The notes under the pieces are model-generated. The model was not told where the DNA came from, did no database searches, and saw only the letters and a list, made by a program, of their open reading frames with translations. Of a stretch of 64,000 nt of DNA, positions 44,187 through 52,762 are shown piece by piece. This stretch comes from Mycobacterium bourgelatii (lineage in GTDB: Bacteria; Actinomycetota; Actinomycetes; Mycobacteriales; Mycobacteriaceae): NCBI RefSeq assembly GCF_010723575.1, contig NZ_BLKZ01000001.1, positions 310,001 to 374,000 on the forward strand. The letters are read 5' to 3'. The stretch's first letter is position 1. Each line of letters opens with the position of its first letter. Made by a program: the position numbers and the translations under genes.

Positions 44187-45665
44187 CTACTCCGACCGGA
44201 TCGGCAGCCTGATCACCGTCGCGTCGCCGGGTTCGCGTTCGATACCCGGGTAGAAGCCCGACTTCGGGATTCCGTTGCCCAGTCCCGCGTCTCGGCCGCC
44301 GTTGGGTCGCATGCCCGATTCGTTGCCGGCGCCGTTGTAGAAAGCGCCGCCCGGGAAGCCGGTGCTGGTCTTGAGACCCGCATTGGCGGCGGCACTGCTG
44401 GTGGCGTTCGCGCTGACGCCGCTCGGATTGCCGGAGTCGAAACCCGCCGTGGCAGCGGCCGGGGCGACCGCAGGTGCGGTGGTCAAGCCGGAGTTCAACG
44501 CCGTCGCAATACCCTGATGCAGCCCACCGGTGTTCGCCAGCGCGGAACTCAACAGGCCAGAGCTCGCGGCCGCGGTGCTCAAACCGCCGGTGGCGTAACT
44601 GGCTGTGCTGGCCAGTCCCGCGTCGGCAGCAGCCCGGAAGGCGTCGTGCATGCCTGGGTACAGCAAGCCCGTTGTCATCGTTCCGGCCGCACCGATACCG
44701 GTATTGATGCTTCCGGAATTGCCGAGGCCAGTATTGAGCGACCCCGAGTTGCCGATGCCGGTGTTGCCGTCGCCGGAGTTGAAGAAGCCGCTGTTGCCGG
44801 TGCCCGAGTTTCCGATCCCGACGTTGCCGCTACCCGAGTTGAGGCCGCCGAAGCCGAACCGGTTGTCACCGGTCAGCCCCATGCCCAACGCGTCGTTGCC
44901 GGTGTTGCCCAAGCCGATGTTGCCGCTACCCAGGTTGCCCAAGCCCAGGTTGCCGCTACCCAGGTTGCCCAAGCCCAGGTTGCCGCTACCGGTGTTGCCG
45001 CTGCCCAGGTTGCCGCTGCCGGTGTTGCCGATGCCCAGGTTGTTGTTGCCGACGTTGTTGATGCCGATGTTGCCACTGCCGGTGTTGCCGAACCCGAGGT
45101 TGAGCTGGCCGTTCTTGCCGATGTCGATACCGAGGTTGCGCAACACCTTCTGCCAGGGCGCCAGCTGTGCGGCGGCCGCGGATGCGTCGAAGTGGTACCC
45201 GGCCATGGCGACGACGTCCAGCGCCCACATCTGCTCGTAGGCGGCTTCGGTGTCCATGATCGCCGGGAAGTTCATGCCGAAGAAGTTCGTGGAGGCAAGG
45301 GCCTGCACCAGCGCGCGATTGGCCGCAACGACGGCGGGCTGCACGGTGAGCGCCTGCGCCGCCTCGAAGGCCGAGGCCGTCGCGGTGGCTTGCGCTGCGG
45401 CCTGCTCGGCCTGTAATGCGGCCGCACTGAGCCACGACATGTACTGTGTTGCGACGGTCATCATGGCCGCCGACGAAGGGCCCAACCACGAACCACTGGT
45501 CAACTCGGTGGTCACCGAGCTGAATGACGAAACCGCAGCCGCCAGCTCCTCGGCGAGGCTGCTCCAGGCAGCGGCCGCGCCAAGTAGCGGTCCCGCGCCG
45601 GGACCGGCGAACATTAGTGCCGAATTGATCTCTGGCGGCAACCACGCGAAATGCGGCGTTGTCAC
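44187..45665 (-). CDS. PPE10: PPE10-like protein with MPTR repeats
   Basis: The protein has 492 residues from GTG 45665; a TTG one codon earlier is less likely. The PPE domain (about 1-180) has PHFAWLPPEIN and later WxG-like SGSWLGPS. Next comes a run of NTGSGNLG-type pentapeptides (about 195-310), the MPTR repeat. A C-terminal region ends SGFYPGIEREPG. It closely resembles M. tuberculosis PPE10 (Rv0442c), which is secreted by ESX-5 and affects capsule integrity. The frame is intact. Confidence 0.92.
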   Translation of the reverse strand: MTTPHFAWLPPEINSALMFAGPGAGPLLGAAAAWSSLAEELAAAVSSFSSVTTELTSGSWLGPSSAAMMTVATQYMSWLSAAALQAEQAAAQATATASAFEAAQALTVQPAVVAANRALVQALASTNFFGMNFPAIMDTEAAYEQMWALDVVAMAGYHFDASAAAAQLAPWQKVLRNLGIDIGKNGQLNLGFGNTGSGNIGINNVGNNNLGIGNTGSGNLGSGNTGSGNLGLGNLGSGNLGLGNLGSGNIGLGNTGNDALGMGLTGDNRFGFGGLNSGSGNVGIGNSGTGNSGFFNSGDGNTGIGNSGSLNTGLGNSGSINTGIGAAGTMTTGLLYPGMHDAFRAAADAGLASTASYATGGLSTAAASSGLLSSALANTGGLHQGIATALNSGLTTAPAVAPAAATAGFDSGNPSGVSANATSSAAANAGLKTSTGFPGGAFYNGAGNESGMRPNGGRDAGLGNGIPKSGFYPGIEREPGDATVIRLPIRSE

Positions 45666-45760
45666 CAATTCAAACTACCGTCCGGCGCCGCTCGCCGTGG
45701 GCGTTTCAGACATCCTGGTACGGCTAATTCCCAGGAGTCGTACAGGAACCCGTAAGAACC

Positions 45761-47500
45761 TTAGACCCCGACGGGGGAGGGCTGGCGTCCGCGTACCAAT
45801 TTGCCTGGTCGGGCGGTGGTCGGAACGCCGTTTTCGGCGATTACCTGACCGGAGACGACGGTCGCCAAGTAGCCGTCCGCGGTCTGGTCGAGGCGGCGCC
45901 CGCCGGCCGGCAGATCGTGGGTGATCACCGGCTTGTGCAGGCGCAGGGCGGCGTGGTCGATGACGTTGAGGTCGGCCTTGTACCCCTCGGCGATGCGCCC
46001 CCGGTCGGCCAATCCGGCGATGCGAGCCGGTACCGACGTCAGTTCGCGGATGGCTTCGGCGATGGTGAAGCGCCCGGACTTCCGGTCGCGCGCCCAGTGC
46101 GTCAGGAAGTACGTCGAGTAGCTGGCGTCGCAGATCATCCCGTAGTGCGCGCCCCCGTCACCCAGGCCCAGCACCACGTCGTCGCGGTGCAGGAGTTTGC
46201 CGACGGTGTCCAGCGAGTTGTTCTCCAGGTTGCTCATCGCGACCATCAACATGGCGTGGCCGTCGTCGTCGAGCAGCCGGTCGTAGGCCTCCTCGAGCGG
46301 GCTGACCCCGCGAGCCCGGGCGCGCGCGGAGATGCTGTCGGCCGGGTCCGGCTCATAGTTCGGGTTGTCGCCCAGCGGGTAGATCCAGTCCCAGGCCTGC
46401 GCCACGTACAGGATCGGGTGCCCGGTGCCCGGCTTGTCGGCCAGGATCCGGGCGCGGACCTCGGGCTTGCGCATCTCCGCGACGCGCTCGGCCAGCGGCA
46501 GATCGGCGATCTCGCGGTAGCTGGGATAGAGCACGAACGGGTTGGCCGTCATTTGCAGGCCGATGATCAGCCCGATCGGCCGCGGCAACAGCTGCGCGGT
46601 GAACTGCGGGGTGCTGGCTCCCGCGTTGGCGTTGGCTTTCTCGACCATCGTGATGGCGTCGGGCCAGAACGGCTCACCGGAGTTGCCGACGATGAGTGTG
46701 AAGGTGACCGGCAGTCGCAGGTCTTCGGCGACGTCGAACACCATTTGCAGCACCGGTTGGTAGCCGGCCGACGGGATGTCGGGCACGAACTGCAGTAGGC
46801 CACCCCCGCCGTCGACCACGCCCCGGGCGATCTCCTCGATCTCCTCGCGCGCGGCGTCATAGCTGGGGATCGGCGCCCCGCTCTCGGTCTTGTGGATCGT
46901 GAGCCGTGACGACGCAAAACCCAGCGCCCCCGCCTCAATGGCTTCCTTGGCCAGCGCGCGCATCTTCGCCAGGTCCTCGGGGGTGGCCGGCTCACGATCG
47001 GCGCCGCGCTGGCCCATCACATACACCCGCAGCGGGGAATGCGGGAGGTACGCGGCGACATCAATGTCGCGCTTGCCGGCCTCCAAAGCGTCGAGGTATT
47101 CGGGGAAGGTTTCCCATGACCACGGCAGGCCGTCGGTCATGACGACGCCGGGTATGTCCTCGACTCCGGCCATCACGTCGACGAGCACCTCGTGGTCTTC
47201 CTGACGGCACGGGGCGAAACCGACCCCGCAGTTGCCCATCACCACCGTGGTGACGCCGTGCGCCGAGGATGGCGTCAGCCGGTCCGACCAGATGGCCTGG
47301 CCGTCGTAGTGGGTGTGCAGGTCGACGAAGCCCGGGGTGACCAGCAGGCCGGTAGCGTCGATTTCCTTGGCCGCTGCGGCGCCGTTGACGTCGCCGACGG
47401 CCTTGATGACCCCGTCTTTGACCGCGACGTCTCCGACGTACGGCTCACCTCCTAGGCCGTCCACGATGGTGCCGTTGCGGATGACGAGGTCGTAGGTCAT
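45761..47500 (-). CDS. N-acyl-D-amino-acid deacylase / amidohydrolase
   Basis: The protein has 579 residues. An amidohydrolase TIM barrel is shown by GFVDLHTHYDGQ (metal HxH) near residue 60, TTVVMGNCGVGFAPC and HTRDLPAGGRR-like late segments, and LGDGGAHYGMICD with a metal Asp near 460. It resembles D-aminoacylases that remove acyl groups from N-acyl-D-amino acids. Actual substrate unknown. Divergent from the VOC gene with about 47 bases between. No orthologue at this place in M. tuberculosis as I recall. Confidence 0.86.
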   Translation of the reverse strand: MTYDLVIRNGTIVDGLGGEPYVGDVAVKDGVIKAVGDVNGAAAAKEIDATGLLVTPGFVDLHTHYDGQAIWSDRLTPSSAHGVTTVVMGNCGVGFAPCRQEDHEVLVDVMAGVEDIPGVVMTDGLPWSWETFPEYLDALEAGKRDIDVAAYLPHSPLRVYVMGQRGADREPATPEDLAKMRALAKEAIEAGALGFASSRLTIHKTESGAPIPSYDAAREEIEEIARGVVDGGGGLLQFVPDIPSAGYQPVLQMVFDVAEDLRLPVTFTLIVGNSGEPFWPDAITMVEKANANAGASTPQFTAQLLPRPIGLIIGLQMTANPFVLYPSYREIADLPLAERVAEMRKPEVRARILADKPGTGHPILYVAQAWDWIYPLGDNPNYEPDPADSISARARARGVSPLEEAYDRLLDDDGHAMLMVAMSNLENNSLDTVGKLLHRDDVVLGLGDGGAHYGMICDASYSTYFLTHWARDRKSGRFTIAEAIRELTSVPARIAGLADRGRIAEGYKADLNVIDHAALRLHKPVITHDLPAGGRRLDQTADGYLATVVSGQVIAENGVPTTARPGKLVRGRQPSPVGV

Positions 47501-47547
47501 CTAAATAATCTACGACCGTGTCGGTGGGTCGTGCCAGGATCGTCGAC

Positions 47548-47931
47548 GTGATCGATCACATAGGAATCAACTGCGCCGATTACCCGAAATCGCAGGAGTT
47601 CTACGACACGGTGCTGGGTGTCCTGGGCTACTCCAGGCAGCTGGATTTCGGGGTGGCCATCGGGTACGGCCGCGACGGCAAACCGGATTTCTGGATCGCC
47701 GATGCCGCCGCCGGCGACGCGCAGGGGCCGAATCGGGAAGTCCACATCGCCTTCCAAGCGGCCGACGAGGCTGCCGTGCGCGCGTTCTACGACGCGGCGG
47801 TGGGCCTCGGGGCCGAGTCCCTGCACGCTCCTCGACTCTGGCCGGAATATCACCCCGGCTACTTCGGCGCCTTCGTGCGCGACCCCGACGGCAACAACGT
47901 CGAGGCGGTCTGGCACGGCGCCGGTCCGTAG
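47548..47931 (+). CDS. VOC/glyoxalase-family protein
   Basis: The protein has 127 residues from GTG 47548 (VIDHIGINCADYPKSQEFY); an earlier in-frame GTG at 47518 is possible. It contains two beta-alpha-beta-beta-beta units, with metal-ligand-like His4 and the late motif FVRDPDGNNVEAVWHG. The family includes glyoxalase I-like and fosfomycin-resistance enzymes; the substrate is unknown. DinB follows 10 bases downstream. Confidence 0.85.
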   Translation: MIDHIGINCADYPKSQEFYDTVLGVLGYSRQLDFGVAIGYGRDGKPDFWIADAAAGDAQGPNREVHIAFQAADEAAVRAFYDAAVGLGAESLHAPRLWPEYHPGYFGAFVRDPDGNNVEAVWHGAGP

Positions 47932-47941
47932 TGTCGGTGGT

Positions 47942-48457
47942 ATGTCAGGTAGCGACGAAGCAGCCCGGGAATTACTTCGCGACGCGTTCACCCGGTTGAT
48001 CGAGCATGTCGGCGAGCTGACCGAAGGCCTCACCGACGAGATCGCCGAGTACCGCCCGACCGCGAAGGCCAACAGCATCACCTGGTTGATCTGGCACAGC
48101 GCGCGGGTGCAGGACCTCCAGGTCGCCGACATCGCCGGTGTCGAGCAGGCGTGGTTCCGTGACGGCTGGGTGGACCGGTTCGGTCTCGATCTGCCGCGCA
48201 ACGACACGGGCTACGGACACGGACCGGACGAGGTGGCCAAGGTCCGCTTACCCATCGATCACCTGGTCGGCTACTACCACGCGGTGCATCTGCTGACCAT
48301 CGAGTACGTCGAAGGGGTCACCGCCGACGAGCTCGCCCGCATCGTGGACACCAACTGGGATCCGCCGGTAACCGCCAGCGCTCGGCTGGTCAGCATCATC
48401 GACGACTGCGCCCAGCACCTGGGGCAAGCGGCCTATCTGCGGGGGATCGCACAGTAA
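47942..48457 (+). CDS. DinB/mycothiol-transferase-like protein (Rv0443)
   Basis: The protein has 171 residues from ATG 47942. It is a four-helix DinB fold with the metal-binding His pattern: WLIWHSARVQDLQVAD, the loop YYHAVHLLTIEYV, and DDCAQHLGQAAYL at the end. This fits mycothiol-dependent S-transferases of the DUF664/DinB group. It is orthologous to Rv0443, the gene before rskA in M. tuberculosis. It may act with the VOC protein on an electrophile, but that is inference. Confidence 0.87.
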   Translation: MSGSDEAARELLRDAFTRLIEHVGELTEGLTDEIAEYRPTAKANSITWLIWHSARVQDLQVADIAGVEQAWFRDGWVDRFGLDLPRNDTGYGHGPDEVAKVRLPIDHLVGYYHAVHLLTIEYVEGVTADELARIVDTNWDPPVTASARLVSIIDDCAQHLGQAAYLRGIAQ

Positions 48458-48467
48458 GTTCTGGTTC

Positions 48468-49328
48468 GTGCGCTTCGTCGCGACCGTATTCCTCTGGCTG
48501 GTAGCCACAGCCGCGCTGGCGGTGGCGATCCCGGCGACGTGGGCCCAGCGCAACATCGTCGACGAGGACGGCTACGCCGCGCTGGCTCGGCAAGCGGCGG
48601 ATGACCCGGCCCTGCAGTCCGCCATGGCGTCGGAGCTGACCTCCCGGGCCATGGCGCTCATCGCAGAACACGGCGCATCGAGCCGGGTCGACGGTTCCGT
48701 CGTACACAACGCGGCCGCGGCCTTCACCGCCGGTCCGTCGTTTCCGCCGCTGTTTGTCGAGGTGAACCGGGCTGCGCACCGCTGGTTGTTCGCCGCGCCG
48801 CAACCCACGGGCGACCAGTGGGTGGTCGACGTGGCGCCCATGCTCAAAGACAGCTCGTTGCAACAGATCCTGGACCGCTACCACGTGGCGGCGCCCGACA
48901 CGCTGAAGGTCCCGCTAACCGTTGAGGGTCCGCACCCAGTGCGGCAGGGACAATTGCACCGGCTCGCGGTGCGGGGCCCTTGGGTGAGTGCCGGCGCGGC
49001 CGCCGCCAGCGTCGTCTGCGCTCTGTTGTTGGTGGTGGCCGCCCGGCGCCGCGGAAAGGCGTTGACCAGCCTTGGCGTCTCGGCGCTGCTGGTGGGCGCG
49101 GTCGGCTGGGCCGGCATCGAGGTCGGCCGACACTACGTCAACGACGAGCTCAACCAGACCACCGGGGACATCCGCCGGATGGCTGACGTCATGGTCGGAC
49201 AGGCCGAGGGCTGTTTGCACCACTGGCTCAACGTCACCCTGGTCGCCGGCGCGGCACTGGTGGTGGCGGGCGTCGTCGTAGCCGTGCTGGGCAGCCTGGT
49301 CCGGCGGGACCAGCGCTCGGCTACTTGA
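48468..49328 (+). CDS. Membrane protein with large external loop
   Basis: The protein has 286 residues from GTG 48468. One helix lies at 3-24. A loop of about 140 residues follows, predicted extracytoplasmic. Three further helices are near 168-188, 196-215 and 258-280. The sequence AAFTAGPSFPPLFVEVNRAAH lies in the loop. I do not recognise a family. It follows the DinB gene by 10 bases, and its stop overlaps the end of convergent rskA by eight bases. Confidence 0.72.
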   Translation: MRFVATVFLWLVATAALAVAIPATWAQRNIVDEDGYAALARQAADDPALQSAMASELTSRAMALIAEHGASSRVDGSVVHNAAAAFTAGPSFPPLFVEVNRAAHRWLFAAPQPTGDQWVVDVAPMLKDSSLQQILDRYHVAAPDTLKVPLTVEGPHPVRQGQLHRLAVRGPWVSAGAAAASVVCALLLVVAARRRGKALTSLGVSALLVGAVGWAGIEVGRHYVNDELNQTTGDIRRMADVMVGQAEGCLHHWLNVTLVAGAALVVAGVVVAVLGSLVRRDQRSAT

Positions 49329-50034
49329 GTGGCAACTCCACCAGAATCGGGCTGGTGGGCTCCGACGACCCCGTGCCGGGTTCCACGGTGAAGGCCAGCG
49401 CCCGGCAGGTTCCGAGGTCGCCAACCGTCGCCGTGGTGGTGGGACGTACCTGTTGGGCGTCCATGGTTCCCGCCGACTTGGGGCCGTTGGCGCCGATCAG
49501 CCACATTTGGTAGACGGTTCCGGAGGACGGTGGCGGCACATTGTTCATCACCAGCACACCGGCATTGCGGTCGCGGGAGAACATCACCGTCGCCTGTCCG
49601 GCGCCTAACGGGCGAGAGACCGTCTTCATATCCGGAGCGCTCAGCACTTGCTCGGCGACCGTTTGGGTGGTGGTTTGTGGTCGGGACAGCACCCCGAGGC
49701 CGAATCCCGCCAGTCCGATGGCGACGGCGGCTGCCAGCGCAAAAAACCTTGTCCGCCAAGGTGATTGATCCTTCGGCCGGGATTGCTGCTCGGGCTCTAC
49801 GGCTGCCAGGATGGCGCTACGCAGCCCGGCCGGCGGTTCGGCGGTGGTCGTCGCCGAGACGACGGCCATGGTCTCGCGGACGGCGCGGACCTCGTCGCGG
49901 AAGGCCGTCGCGACCGCTGCGGGCGCGGCGGCTACCCGCCGCTCGACGTCGGCCCGCTCACCGGTGGACAGGGCATCCAGGGCGTACGGCGTCGCCAGCT
50001 CGAGCAGGGTCAGGTCCTTTGGTTGATCGGTCAT
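49321..50034 (-). CDS. rskA: Anti-sigma-K factor RskA
   Basis: The protein has 237 residues. An N-terminal cytoplasmic sigma-binding domain (LLELATPYALDALSTGERADVE) is followed by one membrane helix near residue 97 (FFALAAAVAIGLAGFGLGVL) and an extracytoplasmic zinc-free RskA domain (PLGAGQATVMFSRDRNAGVLVM). In M. tuberculosis proteolysis of RskA releases SigK, which activates mpt70/mpt83. Its start overlaps the sigK stop by four bases. Orthologue of Rv0444c. Confidence 0.93.
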   Translation of the reverse strand: MTDQPKDLTLLELATPYALDALSTGERADVERRVAAAPAAVATAFRDEVRAVRETMAVVSATTTAEPPAGLRSAILAAVEPEQQSRPKDQSPWRTRFFALAAAVAIGLAGFGLGVLSRPQTTTQTVAEQVLSAPDMKTVSRPLGAGQATVMFSRDRNAGVLVMNNVPPPSSGTVYQMWLIGANGPKSAGTMDAQQVRPTTTATVGDLGTCRALAFTVEPGTGSSEPTSPILVELPLK

Positions 50035-50594
50035 GGCACGTCCAGGCAGTTGCGCAGTCCACGCAGCGCATCACGCATGCGCGACTTGATAGTAGAGAGA
50101 TTGGCGGCCAGGCGCTGCGCCACTTCGACGTACGTCAGGCCGCCGTAGTAGGCCATCTCGATGCATTCCCGTTGCGTCTCGGTCAACCCCTCCAGGCACT
50201 GGGCAACCCGGCGTCGCTCGTCGCCGGCGATTGCAGAGTCGGCGACGACGTCGACCGCCGGCTCTACGTTGGCCGTGCCGTAGCGGGATTCGCGTTGGCT
50301 ACCGGCCTGCTCGCTGCGTACCCGGTCGACGGCGCGGCGGTGCGCCATGGTCAGCAGCCACGCCAACGCCGACCCCTTGGCGGACTCGAACTCCGCAGCG
50401 TTGCGCCACACCTCGAGATAGATCTCCTGGGTGGTTTCCTCGCTGTAGCCCGCGTCACGCAACACCCTGACCACCATTCCGTACACCCGGGTCTTGGTCT
50501 GGTCGTAGAAGGCGGCGAACGCCGCAGTGTCGCGGCGCGCGACCCGGCGCAGCAAGGCATCCAGGTCGCCGCTCGGCTGCAGCGAAACGCTCAT
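50031..50594 (-). CDS. sigK: ECF RNA polymerase sigma factor SigK
   Basis: The protein has 187 residues from ATG 50594; the frame is open far upstream but that is not coding. Region 2 (about 20-90) shows FAAFYDQTKTRVYGMVVRVL and EETTQEIYLEVWRNA. Region 4 (about 125-180) shows LTETQRECIEMAYYGGLTYV and STIKSRMRDALRGLR. It is the length of the M. tuberculosis orthologue (Rv0445c) and has an ATG start, unlike the altered start of some M. bovis strains. It overlaps rskA. Confidence 0.94.
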   Translation of the reverse strand: MSVSLQPSGDLDALLRRVARRDTAAFAAFYDQTKTRVYGMVVRVLRDAGYSEETTQEIYLEVWRNAAEFESAKGSALAWLLTMAHRRAVDRVRSEQAGSQRESRYGTANVEPAVDVVADSAIAGDERRRVAQCLEGLTETQRECIEMAYYGGLTYVEVAQRLAANLSTIKSRMRDALRGLRNCLDVP

Positions 50595-50641
50595 TGTTCG
50601 GTAGCCTATCCCCAGCTGGCAACATTGTGGGCTCATGGTGC

Positions 50642-51016
50642 TCATCGTCCTGCCGATGTGACCGGGCGTGGAATGAAATATGGTGTGCGACTTTGATATT
50701 CGGCGGACTCCGGTCGGCCCCTCAGGTGCTTCTCGGTCGGCCGGGTTCCGCTGACGTCCATCACCGTGAACAGCGGTACCCGGGCCGGATAGCGCAATGC
50801 GCCGCCGCTGGCGCACCGCCGCACCGCGGCCACCAGCGGGGTGACAAAGTAGTCGACAAAGTACCGCGAAAACCGTTGGCGGATAAGGAATTCTTCCAAG
50901 TCGCCGAGGTCGACGTAATGCGTGTGGGCGGGTCCGCCGTGGCGATCGTCGGCCTCGTACGAGGTGACGTTGCCGATAGCGACTACCGAACGTTGCAAGT
51001 GGGGTGGCTGTTGCAC
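50642..51016 (-). pseudogene. Remnant of an FAD-dependent oxidoreductase (Rv0449c-like)
   Basis: The frame contains pieces of an amine-oxidase/FAD protein. VTSYEADDRHGGPAHTH matches the N-terminal FAD region, and next to it lies RQRFSRYFVDYFVTPLVAAV with ALRYPAR, normally well over 100 residues further on. An internal deletion therefore joined two parts, and the sequence loses similarity after about LFTVMDV. M. tuberculosis has an intact Rv0449c between ufaA1-Rv0448c and mmpL4 on the same strand. The 466 bases between sigK and the IS element hold only this remnant and the sigK leader. Confidence 0.65.
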
Positions 51017-51060
51017 ACCAGGTATTCGGAGCGCGCGAAGGTCTGGATGGGTGCAGCCGG

Positions 51061-52762
51061 CCTAACCCGGATTTTTCGTGAAACGTTGTGAGTTTCGGGG
51101 TGTAGATATGCGAAAGTGCCTGTCCTGCAAGGAATAATTGGACTTCTCTAGGGTTCAGTCGTTCCAGCGGGAAGGCACCTCGCAGGTGAAGAATATCGCG
51201 GTCGGGTCGCGGGTGAAAGTTTCCGCCGACGGTTATGGTGTCGTGTCGCATGCCGGGATGGCCATGGTGCGTGAGCTCGCGGACCGCAGCGGGTTATCGG
51301 CGCAGGTCACCGCCGCGTTGGCAGATACCTACCGGGGCCCGTGGGTGTATGCGCCCGGGAGGTGTTCGCTGATCTGGCTGCCGCGGTCGCCGATGGGGCG
51401 GACTGCATCGACGCGGTCGGACAACTGTGCGGCGACCGTGAGCATGTCCTGGGTGCCAAAGCCTCCACGACCACGATGTGGCGGCTAATCGATGAGCGCA
51501 TCGATGCTTCGCACCTACCGCGGGTGCGTGCCGCCCGGGCTGCGGCCCGCGCAGCGGCCTGGGCCGCCGGCGCCGCCCCCGCACCGGGTGGCTGGTTGCA
51601 CATCGACATCGACGCCACCCTGGTCCTCGATCATTCCGATAACAAGGAGAAGGCAGGGGCGACCTGGAAAAAGACCTACGGTCACCACCCGCTGCTGGCC
51701 TTCGTGGACCGCCCCGAGATCGCCGGCGGGGAAGCGCTGGCGGCCTACTGCGCCCCGGTGGCGCGGGCTCCAACACCGCAGCTGACCACGTCAGTGTCCC
51801 TAGCGCAGGCACTGGCGGCCTGCCGGCGCGATGGCGGCCGGACCCCGATCATCGCGACGACCCCGACAAGCCGGCGGTGCTGGTGCGCTGCGACACCGCC
51901 GGGGCCACCCACGACTTCGCCGACGCCTGCCGCGCCGCGGGCGTGGGGTTCTCCTTCGGCTACCCCGTGGATTGGCGGGTGCAGGACGCTGTGGACACTC
52001 TCAACATCGGGCAGTGCTGGTATCCGACGATCGACACCGACGGTGGTATCCGCGAGGGCGCCTGGGTCGCCGAGGCCACCAACCTGGTCAACCTGTCATC
52101 GTGGCCGGCGGGGACCCGGCTGATCCTGCGCAAGGAAAGGCCCCATCCGGGTGCGCAGTTGCGGTTCACCGACGCCGACGGGATGCGGGTCACCGCGTTC
52201 ATCACCGACACACCGCCCGGTGTGGTCGCCGGCCAGGTGGCAGGTCTGGAACTACGCCACCGCCAACACGCCCGCGTCGAAGACCGCATCCGCGAACTCA
52301 AAGCCACCGGCCTGCGCAACCTGCCGTGTCAGGCATTCGACGCCAACGCCGCCTGGCTGGAAATCGTCTTGGCCGCAGCCGATCTGGTCACCTGGTGCCA
52401 GCTCATCGGATTCACCGGCCACCCCGGCCTGACCCGTGCCGAGATCGCTACCTTCCGCTACCGAGTCCTGCACGTCGCAGCCCGCATCACCCGCGGCGCC
52501 CGCCGAACCCGACTACGCATCGACGCCACCTGGCGATGGGCCGCAGCCATCGCCACCGCATGGCAACACATCCGCACCGCCTTCGGTTGACCGACAACCC
52601 AGCTGACCAACCGAGCACGAAAGACCACCGGCCCTGGGAAAGCCCGCCAACCCGGCGACACGGGACAACCCCAACACGCCCTAAACCACACAAACCCCAG
52701 ACACCACGCACCCCATCGCCAAGTCCGACCGAAATCACCCTCGACGAAAAATCGAGGCTAAC
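51061..52762 (+). mobile_element. IS1380-family-like insertion sequence, decayed
   Basis: A transposase-coding stretch fills the element. Candidate terminal inverted repeats are CCTAACCCGGATTTTTCGT at 51061 and ACGAAAAATCGAGGCTAAC ending at 52762. They match at about 15 of 19 positions. No clear target duplication is visible, consistent with later deletion on the left. The right end reaches into the mmpL4 3' end. Confidence 0.78.
51138..52590 (+). pseudogene. IS1380-type transposase, multiply frameshifted
   Basis: Starting around GTG 51186 the sequence reads VSADGYGVVSHAGMAMVREL, then jumps frame near 51355 to FADLAAAVADGADCIDA. That frame covers GGWLHIDIDATLVLDHSD, the DDE-type region with an Asp-rich core. 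More shifts between 51740 and 51880 lead to VLVRCDTAGATHDFADACR and a last frame to HIRTAFG at 52590. At least three frame changes are needed, so no active transposase is made here. The order of motifs fits IS1380-family enzymes. Confidence 0.8.

Noticed and set aside
50595..51251. N-terminal extension of SigK
   Set aside because: The extension is arginine-rich and shadows the oxidoreductase remnant; SigK homology starts at ATG 50594.
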